Below, piece after piece: positions 31,304 to 43,000 of a stretch of DNA of 64,000 nt. This DNA comes from Pycnococcus provasolii. Its lineage: Eukaryota > Chlorophyta > Pseudoscourfieldiophyceae > Pseudoscourfieldiales > Pycnococcaceae. The position numbers and the translations under genes were made by a program. A model generated the notes under the pieces. That model had not been told where the DNA came from. It searched no databases and was given only the letters and a program-made list of their open reading frames with translations. The number at the start of each line of letters is the position of its first letter. The first letter of the stretch is position 1. Where the stretch lies: positions 434,001 to 498,000 of the forward strand of contig OW568877.1 of the NCBI GenBank assembly GCA_938743325.2. Direction: 5' to 3'.

Positions 31304-33491
31304 ATGACGAAGTTGATGAAGTGCCTACTGCTGATTGGCGCGTGCTGCCTTGCTCACGTGAAGTTTGCACTTGCTAGTGGAGGAGCTCCGAGTGAGCACT
31401 GCACTTTTTTCATTGTGAACCATGCCAAAGGCATGTACCTGGACGTATGGGGCGATACCGGAGCAAAGGATAGCAACGTGGGACTTTGGACCTCTGGCCG
31501 TTTCAACGAGGATCAGCAGTGGTACATATCGGACTACTCTGATGGGAGTTTCAAAATACGCAACAAGATGCAAGACTTGTGCTTGGACCCAACCTTTTAT
31601 TCTGGCGCACGTGACTCAAACGTGGAAGTATACTCATGTGATGGCTACAACGACCAAATGTGGCAAGTTGAACCACATGAGAGTAAACCTGGAGTGTACA
31701 AGATTCTAAACAAGGCACAGGGCATGTGCTTAGATCCTGCCGACGTTGATGGCGCTTCTGGACGCAACGTTGCACTTTACCCATGCGATGGTTACGACGA
31801 CCAGCTTTGGTCATTCCAGCTCAACTTGAACGAATCTTGTTCGCGTGAAATGTTTGAAGGGTCGGTTTTCATTGTGAACTATGCCAAAGGCATGTACCTG
31901 GACGTATCGGGCAATACCGGAGCAAAGCAGAGCAACGTGGGACTTTGGACCTCTGGCCGTTTCAACGAGGATCAGCAGTGGTACATATCGGACTACTCTG
32001 ATGGGAGTTTCAAAATACGCAACAAGATGCAAGACTTGTGCTTGGACCCAACCTTTTATTCTGGCGCACGTGACTCAAACGTGGAAGTATACTCATGTGA
32101 TGGCTACAACGACCAAATGTGGCAAGTTGAACCACAGGAGAGTAAACCTGGAGTGTACAAGATTCTAAACAAGGCACAGGGCATGTGCTTAGATCCTGCC
32201 GACGTTGATGGCGCTTCTGGACGCAACGTTGCACTTTACCCATGCGATGGTTACGACGATCAGCTTTGGAGCTTTGTTCTGAATCCAGCATATCGCGTTG
32301 GACCGTCATATTCATACTCGTACACCACCACAGGCTCGTGGTCGTCGTGTTCGGCATCTTGCGGAGGAGGCACGTCGACGCGCTCGGTGACTTGCAAACG
32401 CTCGGACGGTCAAAGTGTATCGGACTCGTACTGCTCGGGCTCAAAGCCGTCCACATCTCAGTCGTGCAACACGCAAGAGTGTGTGTGTGCTCCAGGTTGC
32501 AAACTCTCATGGAAGGCCGATGGAGAGTGCGATATGAGCTGTGTAAATGCTGCGTGCAACTACGATGGCGGCGACTGCAAATACTGTGATGTATCGGGCA
32601 GCACACGCGATGATGTGGACGGACGATACTACAAGTACGGAAGCCAAACATGTGACAGCAAGCCAGTTTACTACAAGGAAAATACCAATTATTACCTGTA
32701 CTTGAACACGAATACACAATGGACTTTTAGCACTAAAGAGAGTATGGAGACTTGCGCTACTTCTGGACACGCTCATTCTTTTGGTGGAACAGCGGACTAC
32801 CCGCACTGGACGGGCTTGAACTGGAAAGTTTCCCACAGCAGTACATGGCTTGAGAATCCGAATCTTCGCGTCAGCTGCCCAGGAGAGCCAACGAGGCCCG
32901 CATCGTACACGTACTCGTACACCACAGGCTCGTGGTCGTCGTGTTCGGCATCTTGCGGAGGAGGCACGCAAACGCGCTCGGTGACTTGCAAACGCTCGGA
33001 CGGACAGAGTGTATCGGACTCGTACTGCTCTTTGTATGTGGCGGGCTCGAAGCCGTCCACATCTCAGTCGTGCAATACCGGAGCTTGCGATTGCTCGCCC
33101 GGGTGTCCCTCGTCGTATCTCGGGGATAGAGAATGTGATGGTGCTTGCAATAATGCGGCATGCAATTACGACAATGGCGACTGCAGGAGCCCGCCGCCTC
33201 CGAGCCCGCCGCCTCCGAGCCCGCCGCCTCCGTCATCGTCACCGTCGTACCACTCGACGAGCGAGAACTGCAAGTGTTATTGCTGCAAGGGAAACTATTG
33301 CTCACAATCGCTTGTCGCGTCTTACTATGTGAGCTTCTCCATTTTATGCGAACCGGCAGACTGCCGTTCGAGATTCTCTGACGTGTGTCCTTCTAGCGGC
33401 TCGTCAGGAAGTGTGACGATTTCCTATTCTTCGTCGAGTTCTTCGTCGTCCTATTCGTCGAGTGGCGGCGGAGGTGGCGGTGGCGGTGGCA

Positions 33492-33524
<33 letters not shown>

Positions 33525-34150
33525 ATAACTCTGGCGCTATCGCAGGCGGTATCATAGCAGTTCTTGTGATTGGTGTTGGCGCCGGCGCTGCTTTCTTTCT
33601 CATGAGTCGCGCAAAGAAGCGCCACCCCGATATGAGCACGTCGGAGGCGATGCGCACCGAACTCGGAGAGATGATGTCCAGCACGAAGAATGACAAAGGT
33701 GGCACGATTCCCATGGCTGGACAGGTGATGATGGCAGCGCCTGCGACGCAACCGGTGGCTATGGGTATGGCCGTCCCTCCTTATACCAACACTACTATTC
33801 TCACTGTCACACCACCACCGTCCGCAGTAGTGGGCACCCCGCAGCCTGTTGTTTTGCCGGGATCAACGTCACCACCATTTGTCGTGGAGCCGGAGCTGGC
33901 CGCTGCTCATGAGCCAGTGAGCAACCCACCACCAGCAGCTACTGTGGTTCCCATAAATATTATGCCGCCGACCGTTGAGAGCGTTCTGGACGCGGCTCGC
34001 GTGGACAAGGCGAAGTACCTCGGTCCTTTGCAAGGGCTAGGCGTCAGCACGGCGAAGGACCTTAAGGATCTCACCGACGCGGACATGGACGACGTGGGAC
34101 TCAACAGCTTAGCCAAACGACGCCTAGTGGCTGAAATCAATAAGCTCTGA
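31304..34150 (+). CDS. Transmembrane receptor-like protein: ricin-B x2, TSP1, LNR, TSP1, LNR, TM, SAM
   Basis: The ATG at 31304 gives 948 residues with a signal peptide (CLLLIGACCLAHVKFALA). Two ricin-type beta-trefoil lectin domains (about 33-180 and 187-335) carry repeated GMYLDV, DQQWYI and CDGYNDQMW motifs. Then come TSP1 (WSSCSASCGGGT, ~343-395), LNR/Notch (GECDMSC...CNYDGGDC, ~396-427), a ~100-residue unknown domain, a second TSP1 (~540-590), a second LNR (~596-627), Pro-rich repeats, a small Cys-rich part and a Gly run. One membrane helix (IAGGIIAVLVIGVGAGAAFFLM, ~744-766) is followed by basic residues. The cytosolic side ends in a SAM-like domain (YLGPLQGLGVSTAKDLKDLT, ~888-948). Likely a sugar-binding surface receptor or adhesin; ligand and signalling are inferred. 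Confidence 0.82.
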
Positions 34151-34184
34151 TGGAATGTTCACGTACCCGCACCGTAACATAAAT

Positions 34185-34339
34185 TGTTTAGTTGTTTGCG
34201 CGTGCAGGTGGTATCATGCAAGAGGGACTCCACCACCGTTGCTCCCGTACATACGTACTACGTACTATCCATAGTACTAGATAATAGATGCGATTCGTTG
34301 TACTGTAAGCTTACGCATGAATGAATGAGTCCGACCATG
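34185..34339 (+). repeat. Direct repeat, left copy
   Basis: Begins TTGTTTAGTTGTTTGCGCGT, starting 35 bp after the receptor stop codon. It matches 38510-38634, with an extra ~20-30 bp around 34252-34285 (CGTACTA repeats). It could be a shared 3' UTR module or a footprint of duplication. Confidence 0.75.
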
Positions 34340-34401
34340 TCTAACCCCAATCATCCGAAAAGTGGGAACAGGTCCTTGGTTCTGCTCCTTGGAACTTCCG
34401 T

Positions 34402-34745
34402 GGACTTGCGCGCGCGACTTGCCGTGGTGGTCAAAGAGGGGTGGATGGACTTGCGCGCGCGACTTGCCGTGGTGGTCAAAGAGGGGTGGATGGACTTGCG
34501 TGTGCGACTTGTGGCATGGTAGATCATGAACGGCGCTCCCCGACTTAGGCATCGCTTATGGTGTGAAGGCGTGTCTGGTGGCACGAGTGGTTCACGTTGC
34601 CATGTAGGATGCACAACCGTGGCAGGCTGGCAACGTTGTGCGAGTAGTGTGACCCCAACTCACCATAACGAAGCCAGGTAGTTCTGCTTGAAGCCGCCCG
34701 TCGCCCGCTGACAATGCACTCCTCAACGTCACTCTCCATCATTAC
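34402..34745 (+). repeat. Dispersed repeat copy B, with 45-bp tandem array
   Basis: Units begin at 34402, 34447 and 34492 (two full, one partial) and use the same 45-bp motif as copy A. The conserved tail from ATGGTAGATCATGAACGGCG (34517) to about 34740 matches copy A closely but lacks its 70-bp insert and some internal bases. Confidence 0.8.
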
Positions 34746-35219
34746 GGCTTCCATCTAGCCGCCGCCTCTTGAGGAGTCTTGAGTCCAGCGGGCTTGGCTG
34801 GCACTTACCTCCCAGGTACGTCGTGGTGCTGGTGTGGTGGACTGGTGGTAGTGGTGGACTGGTGGTGGTGGTGTTAGTGACCTGGTGGTGATGGTGTTAG
34901 TGGTGGTGGTGGTGTGGTGGTGACCAGTGGTGGTGGTGATCCCTTGCCTACAGTGATGATGCTCAAGAACACTCTCATTCTCGTTCTCATTCTCAAGGAC
35001 AATGTCGTCTAGGTTGGCCCACAAGAAGAAGAGAAAAAAACTTACAACAGCTCGCACACACAGGCACGTAGACGCAGGTCAAGAAGGCAAACTGCAGAAC
35101 GCAGATCAAACAAGTACAAAACGAAAGCTCTGCCTAGCGGGCGGTCTGGTTGGCACCCTCACTTGCAAGTCGCAAACATACAGCACTCCCTGCCTTGAGC
35201 GACGCGACCCACACAAGCC
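34746..35219. other. Intergenic with GGTGGT microsatellite
   Basis: A TGGTGGTGG/TGGTGTTAG-rich tract spans 34828-34940. The rest is unremarkable and should contain the promoter of the papain-CUB gene. Confidence 0.45.
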
Positions 35220-38200
35220 ATGAAGATGGCGAAGCTCGAGAAGACGAAAATGATGCTCGCAGCAGCCGCCATCTTCATCGTCGCCGCCGCTTACACGGCG
35301 TGCGCTCAGACGGAAGGTGGCGAGCAGAAGACACCTTTTACGCCCTCGCCATCATTTGATGAGTACCTCAAGGAGAACGGTGACGAAGACGGGCTGAACG
35401 CGCTCGACGCGCAAGCACTTGAGAAGAAACGCCAAGAGTACGAGGTGAAGGCAAAAGAGGTGGACGAGCACAACCAAAAGTATGCGCGCGGAGAGACGAC
35501 GTACTACAAGAAGGTGTACATGAAGGAATTGGCCACGGGCTTGAATCCGTTGACTGAGATAGAGAAGAAGCAGATGCCAAAGCCAACGCCGCTTGACACT
35601 TCGATCCTGTCGACGCCTGACTCCGTCGATTGGCGGCTTCGAGGAACGCCGGCGACGGGAGGCACATTCGTGAATCCTATCCGCAACCAACGTTCTTGTG
35701 GGTCGTGCGCAGCTTTCGCCGCAGTTGGCGCATTGGAGACACACTACGCAATTAAAACCGGCGCCTTGCATGAACTGTCTGAGCAGCAGATGTTAAGCTG
35801 CAATACTCATGGCGACGATTGCGGTGGCGGCTGGTATCACGACTACTTTTCGTATGTCCAACAAAACAATGGCATCAATAGCCGAGACGACTACGAGTAT
35901 GTGGACGGTCCACGGGGAAGTGGAAGAACTCCATGCTGGCCAACGGGTGAGGCACGGCGCGTTGCTGAGGTAGCATCGAGCGGAGCTGCGTATGGTAGAG
36001 TTACTCAAGGAAGAGAAGATGAGCTCGAGCGCGCCGTGAGCCAAGGACCTGTAGCAGTTGCTCTGGACTGGTATAATTTCGCATACTATAGTGGAGGCAT
36101 CTTCGATGGAGACTGTGGAACTGGACGTGTTACCCACGCGATCGTGGTTGTAGGCTACACGCAGGATTACTGGATCATCCGGAATAGTACGTGCAGAGCA
36201 TAGAATAACTCTAACAACTTCATCGAGAAACTGCCACTAACAACCAAATGTTTTATCTTACATCACTAGGCCATGGCACAACGTATGGAGAGGACGGCTA
36301 CTTGCGCTTGAAGCGTGGTCGAACATCGTGCACGAACATGATCACCTCCTACGCATACTATCCCATAGTCACAGCGACATCGCCGATCGCGCCTCTGCCG
36401 CCTCCGGCATACGGGAACCAGCCAGCTGGTCCTCCCTCGTATTACCCCTCGCCTTCTCCTCCAGCTCCGAGCACACCAACTTCACCGGGCTGCCACATCC
36501 TCTCCGGCTCATCGGCATTTGAGCCTATCGTCAACGACGTCATCCAGAGCGTGAATCATCCGAACAGCTACGGCAATAACCTTGACGGTGTGATTCTCGT
36601 CGTAGGACCTGTTGATCTGAGTTTCAGCGAATTCAACTTGGAACCTGAACAGTCTTGCAGATATGACAGTGTCACATTCCGCGGCGGCGTCAGATGTGGT
36701 GGACCTGGTCATTCGAACAGAATGCCCATCGGTGTTACGATGCATATCGCGGCAGGAACAGCGGAGAGGCTGCTCTTCAAGACCGATGGATCCGAGTCCG
36801 AAATAGGATTTCAGGCAACATGCACACCGATTCGATCTCCGTCACCGCCACCGCCGTCTCCGCCGCCTCCGCCACCGCCGAGGCCAACAACGCCGGGATG
36901 TCATGTCACAGGTGGTCTCGGTACTGCGCTCGAATCGAGTACAACACCATCCGGAGTTTCGGTGATTCAGAGCAAGAATCATCCGAGCGACTATCCGTCG
37001 AGTGTGGAGGGTATCATCACGATGATCGCGCCCTTCTACGTCCGTTACACGGCATTTCACCTAGAGAACCACACCACATGCGACTATGACTCTATAGAGT
37101 TACTCGCGAATGGAAATGAATTTTCTAATCCTTATGGATACAAAAAGTGCGGTGCTGCCACTCCCCCCCCACCCGCTGGCGGACGAATCCATCGCCGCCG
37201 GAATCTTCTACTCGATACGCGCAATTGGTTCGAGACGGATGATGATTCTCTCAGCACAGCAAGTTGGGCACAACGTCACGCACCATATCCACTTGGCGTC
37301 ACTCTCAGTGTACGCGCGCCTATTCCAAATGTTTCATTCTCCTTCAGATTCAAGACTGACTATTCCTATGAACATTCTGGCTTCCGCATGGAATGCGGCG
37401 AGTACATCCCGCCTCCTCCGCCTCCTCCACTGCCAGTTTCGAGCCCACCGCCACCACCCCACTCGCCACCACCACCACCACCCTTCCCTCCGCCTACACC
37501 GACGGCTCCTGGGTGCCACGTGACGCGAGGCCTTGATACTGCAATTTCAATGATCGTTGCACCTGACGGCAGCAAGGAAATCATGAGCCATAATTATCCA
37601 GGGCTCTACCCAAATAATGCGTATGGCGAGATCGCGGTTGTGCCTCCAGCCGTGATTATGTTCACGGGCTTCGATGTTGAGAGATGCGGTGGTGCCAGCT
37701 GCTCGTGCGATTTCTTGGGAGTCAAGGTAGGAGGGTCTTTCTCGACGAAGTGGTGCGGTACTACGTCTGCTTCGCCTCCACCATCGGTTGGAGGTGGTTC
37801 TCTGATTGCAAATTCTGATCCAACAACGGATCTGGTTTTAGCATCGAGCAGTCAAACTCCGTCGCTTTTATATCCTTACCGAATAGGTACTTTGACTACA
37901 CTCGTTTACGAAACTGACAATTCTGTGACAGAACGAGGTTTTCACTTAGTGTGCTCTATTCCGAGTCCACCACCACCGCCGAGTCCACCGCCGATTCCGC
38001 CGCCGCCAACGACGACGACGACGACGACGACGAGTACCACTGCTGCCACTACTACTACTACTACTACGATGCCAACAACGACGTCGTCAACAACCACTGC
38101 GGCGCCAATGCCAACAACTACGACAACATCTACTTCAACGACGACGACGACGACGTCAACGACTTTACCCGGGATTCCTCCAGTTCCACCCATTGGACAA

Positions 38201-38311
38201 CTTCCGGATCCTCCACCTACAGGAGAGTTCGTTCCAATTAGCAGCTCGCGGACGTTGACGGGATTTTTCGTGGGCATGATTACGACCTGCTTCTACATTG
38301 CTGCATTTTGA
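35220..38311 (+). CDS. Papain-family cysteine protease fused to three CUB domains (spliced)
   Basis: Two exons, 35220-36186 and 36270-38311, make 1002 residues. The 83-bp intron starts GTACGT, ends CTAG, and has a CTAAC branch-like site; splicing turns ...IIRN into IIRNSHGTTYGEDGYLRLK, the proper end of a papain fold. A signal peptide (LAAAAIFIVAAAYTACA) and a propeptide-like helix precede the protease. Catalytic residues are Gln157 and Cys163 (NQRSCGSCAAF), His306 (THAIVVVGY) and Asn322; the usual Trp after Cys and after Asn-Ser is Ala and His here. CUB-like modules begin at about 395, 531 and 736, each opening PGCH and separated by extensin-like Pro runs. A Thr-rich stalk and a hydrophobic C-terminus (GFFVGMITTCFYIAAF) suggest GPI anchoring. 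Probable surface or secreted protease; targets unknown. Confidence 0.8.
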
Positions 38312-38509
38312 AGAAGAAGGTGAAGTCGAAGTCGAATATTCTTAAGGCACAACATACATGCGCAAGGTTTAGTTTTATTTCATCTTTACAGACTTAAGGA
38401 TTTCACAATTTAATTGAAGGGATTTCACTTACTTATTTGCTCACTGTATTTCATGATTTGCATCCTCCGGACCGTGCGGTGCACACCACTACCTAACTTC
38501 GACAATAGC

Positions 38510-38634
38510 TTGTTTAGTTGTTTGCGCGTGCAGGCGGTATCATGCAAGAGGGACTCCACCACCGTTGCTCCCGTACGTACAATCCATGGCAGATAGATGC
38601 GATTCGTTGCACGCATGAATGAGTCCGGCCATGA
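38510..38634 (+). repeat. Direct repeat, right copy
   Basis: Matches 34185-34339 in the same orientation, about 200 bp after the papain-CUB stop. The shared part includes GGTATCATGCAAGAGGGACT and the GATGCGATTCGTTG block. Confidence 0.75.
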
Positions 38635-38930
38635 CCACATGTGATGAGCAAGCAACCCCTCCCCAACAAGCGCCCGGGAGGCACAAAAACGTTCTGGTTG
38701 GGGGGATACCCCGTGGGTCGTTTCCCCTTGAATTGATTCCCCCCCCAGCGCTGCGCGGGCCCTAAGCCACGCCCAGGTCTCCTTTATTAAGGAAGCAAAC
38801 TTTACAAAATTTTACTTTCTTAAGGACCATTGGCGCGTCCGGCTCCTCACGGCGGAGAGAGCGCGGTGTCTGGTCCCGTCTCGACGTCCTTCGCCGTAGG
38901 CGATCCCGTCAGACGAGAAGGCGCCGGTGG
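38635..38930. other. GC-skewed intergenic sequence
   Basis: Contains short C and G runs (GGGGGGATACCCC near 38700, CCCCCCCC near 38740) with fold-back potential. No gene is seen. Confidence 0.35.
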
Positions 38931-39848
38931 CTAATCCCGCGGCAAAGCCGGGGGAATAGCAGGCAGCGCCGTCCAGAGGGAGGATGGGTGGGGAAAAACA
39001 AAATCAAGGCAATTTTCGCGATAGAGAGCCGCCTCTGCGAACTCGTGTGCCGATGTGTCGCGTGAAGGAATGTCCGAAATGTTGGCCTTTGAAGCTACGT
39101 ACTCGTGGTACAGCCTTATCTCCATGCGAGCCACAGCCAGGTAGTAGTCGAGCATGATCTTGAATCGCTTGAGCAACGGCGACTCGACAGGCAGCAAGAC
39201 TCCTGCATTTTTTGCGAGGAACTTCAGTCCAGCCAAAACCTTATGAGCAGCGGTCGTGCCACCTGCTCCGAACCTCGCGAAGCCTGTGACCTCAGGGGAA
39301 AGAGCCGCTTTATTCTTTCCGGCTGCCTTCTTGGCAGCTTGATGGCTGACGTCGTCGAGGAATTTTGACAGGGCAATGCCGTCTACTTCCTTCGATCCAC
39401 GAAGCGACCTCCTGAGGCGGCGTAGCGAGTGAACGGCATCGTTCACATACCCCGCGGTCCACACCGTAAACGTGTGCAGAAGCGCGTCGGCGGTGTCGTC
39501 CAGAGCGGCAACAACGCGCGCTGGCGAAGCAGCAACAGCGCGAGCAACCTCATCAAGAGAGAGCGCTGATGAGAGATCTGCTGCGGCACGAAGACGCGCG
39601 ACGACATCATCGTGTTCCGTCGATCGGGCTTTGCGTTTGCCAGCAACAAGCAAAGCCGGCGACGCATCCGCCGAGCGAAGCGAAGCCAAAGCGTGGGCTA
39701 GGCGGTTCCGCACGGCAGGTTTCCAAAGGCGTAGGAATCCATCTCTTGGCGTCACAGGTCGAGCCTGGATCGACGAAGAGGCTACCATGCTGCTCGGCGG
39801 GATGCACGGGCGGCTTTCATGCAAAAGCGTAGCATGAAATGCCGCCAT
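38931..39848 (-). mobile_element. Probable retroelement fossil
   Basis: A minus-strand open frame of about 305 residues. Its late part reads YVASKANISDIPSRD, close to the SKAN.ADIPSR block that ends the RNase H region of DIRS-like and Ty3-like elements. The preceding half is Ala/Arg-rich and helical, like N-terminal recombinase arms, with LLPVESPLLKRFK. It is a piece of an element, not a whole one. Family assignment is tentative; age cannot be judged. Confidence 0.35.
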
Positions 39849-40076
39849 CACTCAAAAATTTCGACCTTCGCCTGTGTGATCAACGCGTAAACGCGTCGAT
39901 GCGTGCTGCACAGCGGCGGCGCCACACGAGGGGGAGGGAGATTCAAGAGTGACCTCGCCGCCTGCTTCGCGCAGGGGATAAGGGGAATCCCCCTACGGGA
40001 CATTCCGAGACCGGAATAAGTCGATCTGACAGGGCGTCACGTCAGAAGCTGCCTCCTTCCTCCTCTTGAAAACTTA

Positions 40077-43000
40077 ATGGCAGCGCTCCCTCTCGCTACG
40101 AGCCCGTGGCCCTGGGGCTCTGTGCAGCCGTGGGCGCAGCAGCGTTCGCGCAGTCGTCGTCTCCACGACAACAACGAGCAGAGTACGATACTTGGGACGT
40201 CGATGCGCGCACGTCGTAAGCAGTTTCTGCGCTGGTGGAGACGTGAAGGTGGCGGTGGAACCAAAGGTTCGGTGATCGTGACACTTCGGGTGTATGTCGA
40301 CGTCGTCGACGACGACGACGATAAGCAGGCGGTCATTGACTCGCTACGCACGCACCCGCATGTTCGCGAGGCTGCCGCGGCAGCAACCTCAACAACAACA
40401 GCCTCATCATCATCGCAGTCTTACTTCGACGTGGTGGTTGACGCCACCGCGGGTGTCGAGCCCTCCGCACTGGTAGCGAGCGTGCGCATGGCACTTGCGC
40501 AGAAACGTGGCGTGCGCATGATGACGACAACAAGCGACGAATCCGACGATACCCCTTCTCCACCAAGGCAGAAGGAAAAGGAGACATCGTCGTCGTCGCG
40601 AATCCCGCGTGTGCAGATTCTACCAGCATTTGGCGCCGGATCATCGGGAATTGAGCATGGACCACGTGCAGCCTCTATCGTCTTCACGATAGAGTCGGAA
40701 GACAACATCAACAGCAGCAGCAGAGCGTGTGCGTGTGATGGTCAAAATGTGATCTCATCCATCCCGGAGTCAGACGTTGTCGCAACGTCGGGAAGTCATG
40801 CATGCGTGGTTGTGCGCGAGACGTGCGAATGTCCAGCCTGTCCCAACGACAGCAGCTCCGTGCACGAAAAGAAGAAGGAGAAGGAGGGTGGTGCATCTAC
40901 GAATCTATTTGAGCGTGTTGGCAGGGCAATCTCTGCATCAGTCAATCAATCTTCATCCTCTTCGCAACACCAGGGAAAGACAGTAGTGGCCATGAAAATT
41001 GGCCACGGTGGTAGCGGCGGCGACGATGACGACGACGATGATTCTACTAACATCACCATGCCTCTCCTCCCATCTCCGAACGACGATGAAGACGACGAGG
41101 TTGTCACGATTCGAATTCGCGGCATGGAGTGCGGCAGCTGTGCAGCCTGGATGCGTGATGCGCTGCAACGTGTTCCTGGCGTTGAGAAGGTGGACATTTC
41201 TTTGTCGTCTGGAACGGCGGTTGTGCGTACAGGGCACCCGCGTCCATCGCTGGAAGATCTCGCGGAGAGCGTTTACCTCGCGGGCTACGATTTGGCAAGA
41301 GAGGCAAGCCAGCACTTCGAACTTCATGGTGGTGGCGCAGCACACGAAAAGGGATGGTGGTCGCGCCTTAGCTCATTCGGAAAGAGTAGTAGCAGCCGTG
41401 GCATGCCGGTTGACGGTGGCAATGATGAGGAAGCGCCGCCGATGCCGCCGCCGCCTGCTGGGAATAATCAGAAGCCGACGACTGGTAGTAGTAGTGTACT
41501 CAACTTTGCTGTGCTAGGCATGACGTGCGGGTCATGCGTGAATGCTGTCAAGAATGCGCTCATTGCCTCGCATTTACCAGGCTTCCCCTTAACGACAGAG
41601 GACGTGGCTCTCGACTCCGTCTCAGGAAATGGACGCGTGGTGCTTACAGACGCGAGCGCATTCCTCGCCGCGAACGGGATCGCAGAGATGGCGTCCGCAG
41701 TCAGCGCGGCGGGGTACGAGGCTGTCAACGTCGAGATCGAGGGTGACGATGGTCTCGATGCATCGGCGATGAGCAGCAAGGAGAGGATTGTTGTGCGGCT
41801 GTACGTCGATGGGATCGTGTGCGCTTCGTGCCCACCTCGCATCGAAAATGCCGTGCGCCGAAACCTGGCAAAACGAGGCATCGTCGAGAGCAGTCGTGAT
41901 GCTGCTGCGATTGACACCGAAGACTACGTGCAGATTGACGACGTGCGCGTGGACTATGTGACGTCCGAGCTTCTCGTGCACTTCAGGATTCACGGTAACG
42001 CCGCCGCTGTTGCCGCCATCACCGACGAGGAAGAGGAGGAGACGAAGCAGGGTATGAGTGCTGTACACCGCGTTGATCCGCAGCGCAGCCTCGAGTGGCA
42101 GGTGGCCACGATCGTCAACAATTTGGGGTATGGTGCGTACCCTTGGCAACGTGGTGGTGGCCGCATCGGCACGGCAATACGCACCACGCGAAATTCCGAA
42201 TGGGTTTCGAATGCATGCTATGCAGTTGCGTTGGCTGTCGTCGAGCTTGCAATACTGCTACTGCAACATCGATGCGAATACGAGGCAAGTCAGGAGGAGG
42301 ATGCACGAAAGCACGACGAGAAATTCGCCGCTCAGGACTGCGTGATCCTCTCTAGTCATGCGCAGTTTTTGCTTGCGACAATGCAGCTTTTAGGACCTGC
42401 GGGCATCTTCTGGTTCGTTCGCGCGTGGCGAGCTTTCCGCCATGGCTCAGCGAACATGGCAACGCTCGTCGTGCTGGGAGCGGGCACGGCGTACCTGTAC
42501 AGCGTCGTGGTACTCTTCTCCACGGACTGGGCATGGGGAAAGCAAATGCGACACGACCTTCGTCATCGTGAACCTCCCGCTTCGTGGCACATCAGTCACG
42601 GCATGCTCATGTTCGACTGTGCAATTTTCACGGTCGCCATCGTGACAGTCGGCAAGTGTTTTGAAGAATATGCGAAAGCAGAGAGCGTCGACGCCGCCTC
42701 TAAGCTTTCCAAGCTGCTCGATGGCCCAGCCACGCTTCTGTGGCAGTATCGCCCAAGTAGTACTGCCGCCGCCGCACCATCCTCTGTGCTGGAGGCGGCA
42801 CTCGATGCCACGTGCGTCGTCGACACGTCCTTTGTCAAGCCGGGCGATCTAATCAGAGCCAAGGCTGGGGAGCGCATCGTGGTGGATGGCATTGTCGTTG
42901 GAATTGGAACGAGCGCCGTTGACGAGAGGGTCATCACTGGCGAGTCTGTACCTCGTCCAGTGGGGATGGGAAGCGTGGTGATTGGCGGAGCCGTGAATGT

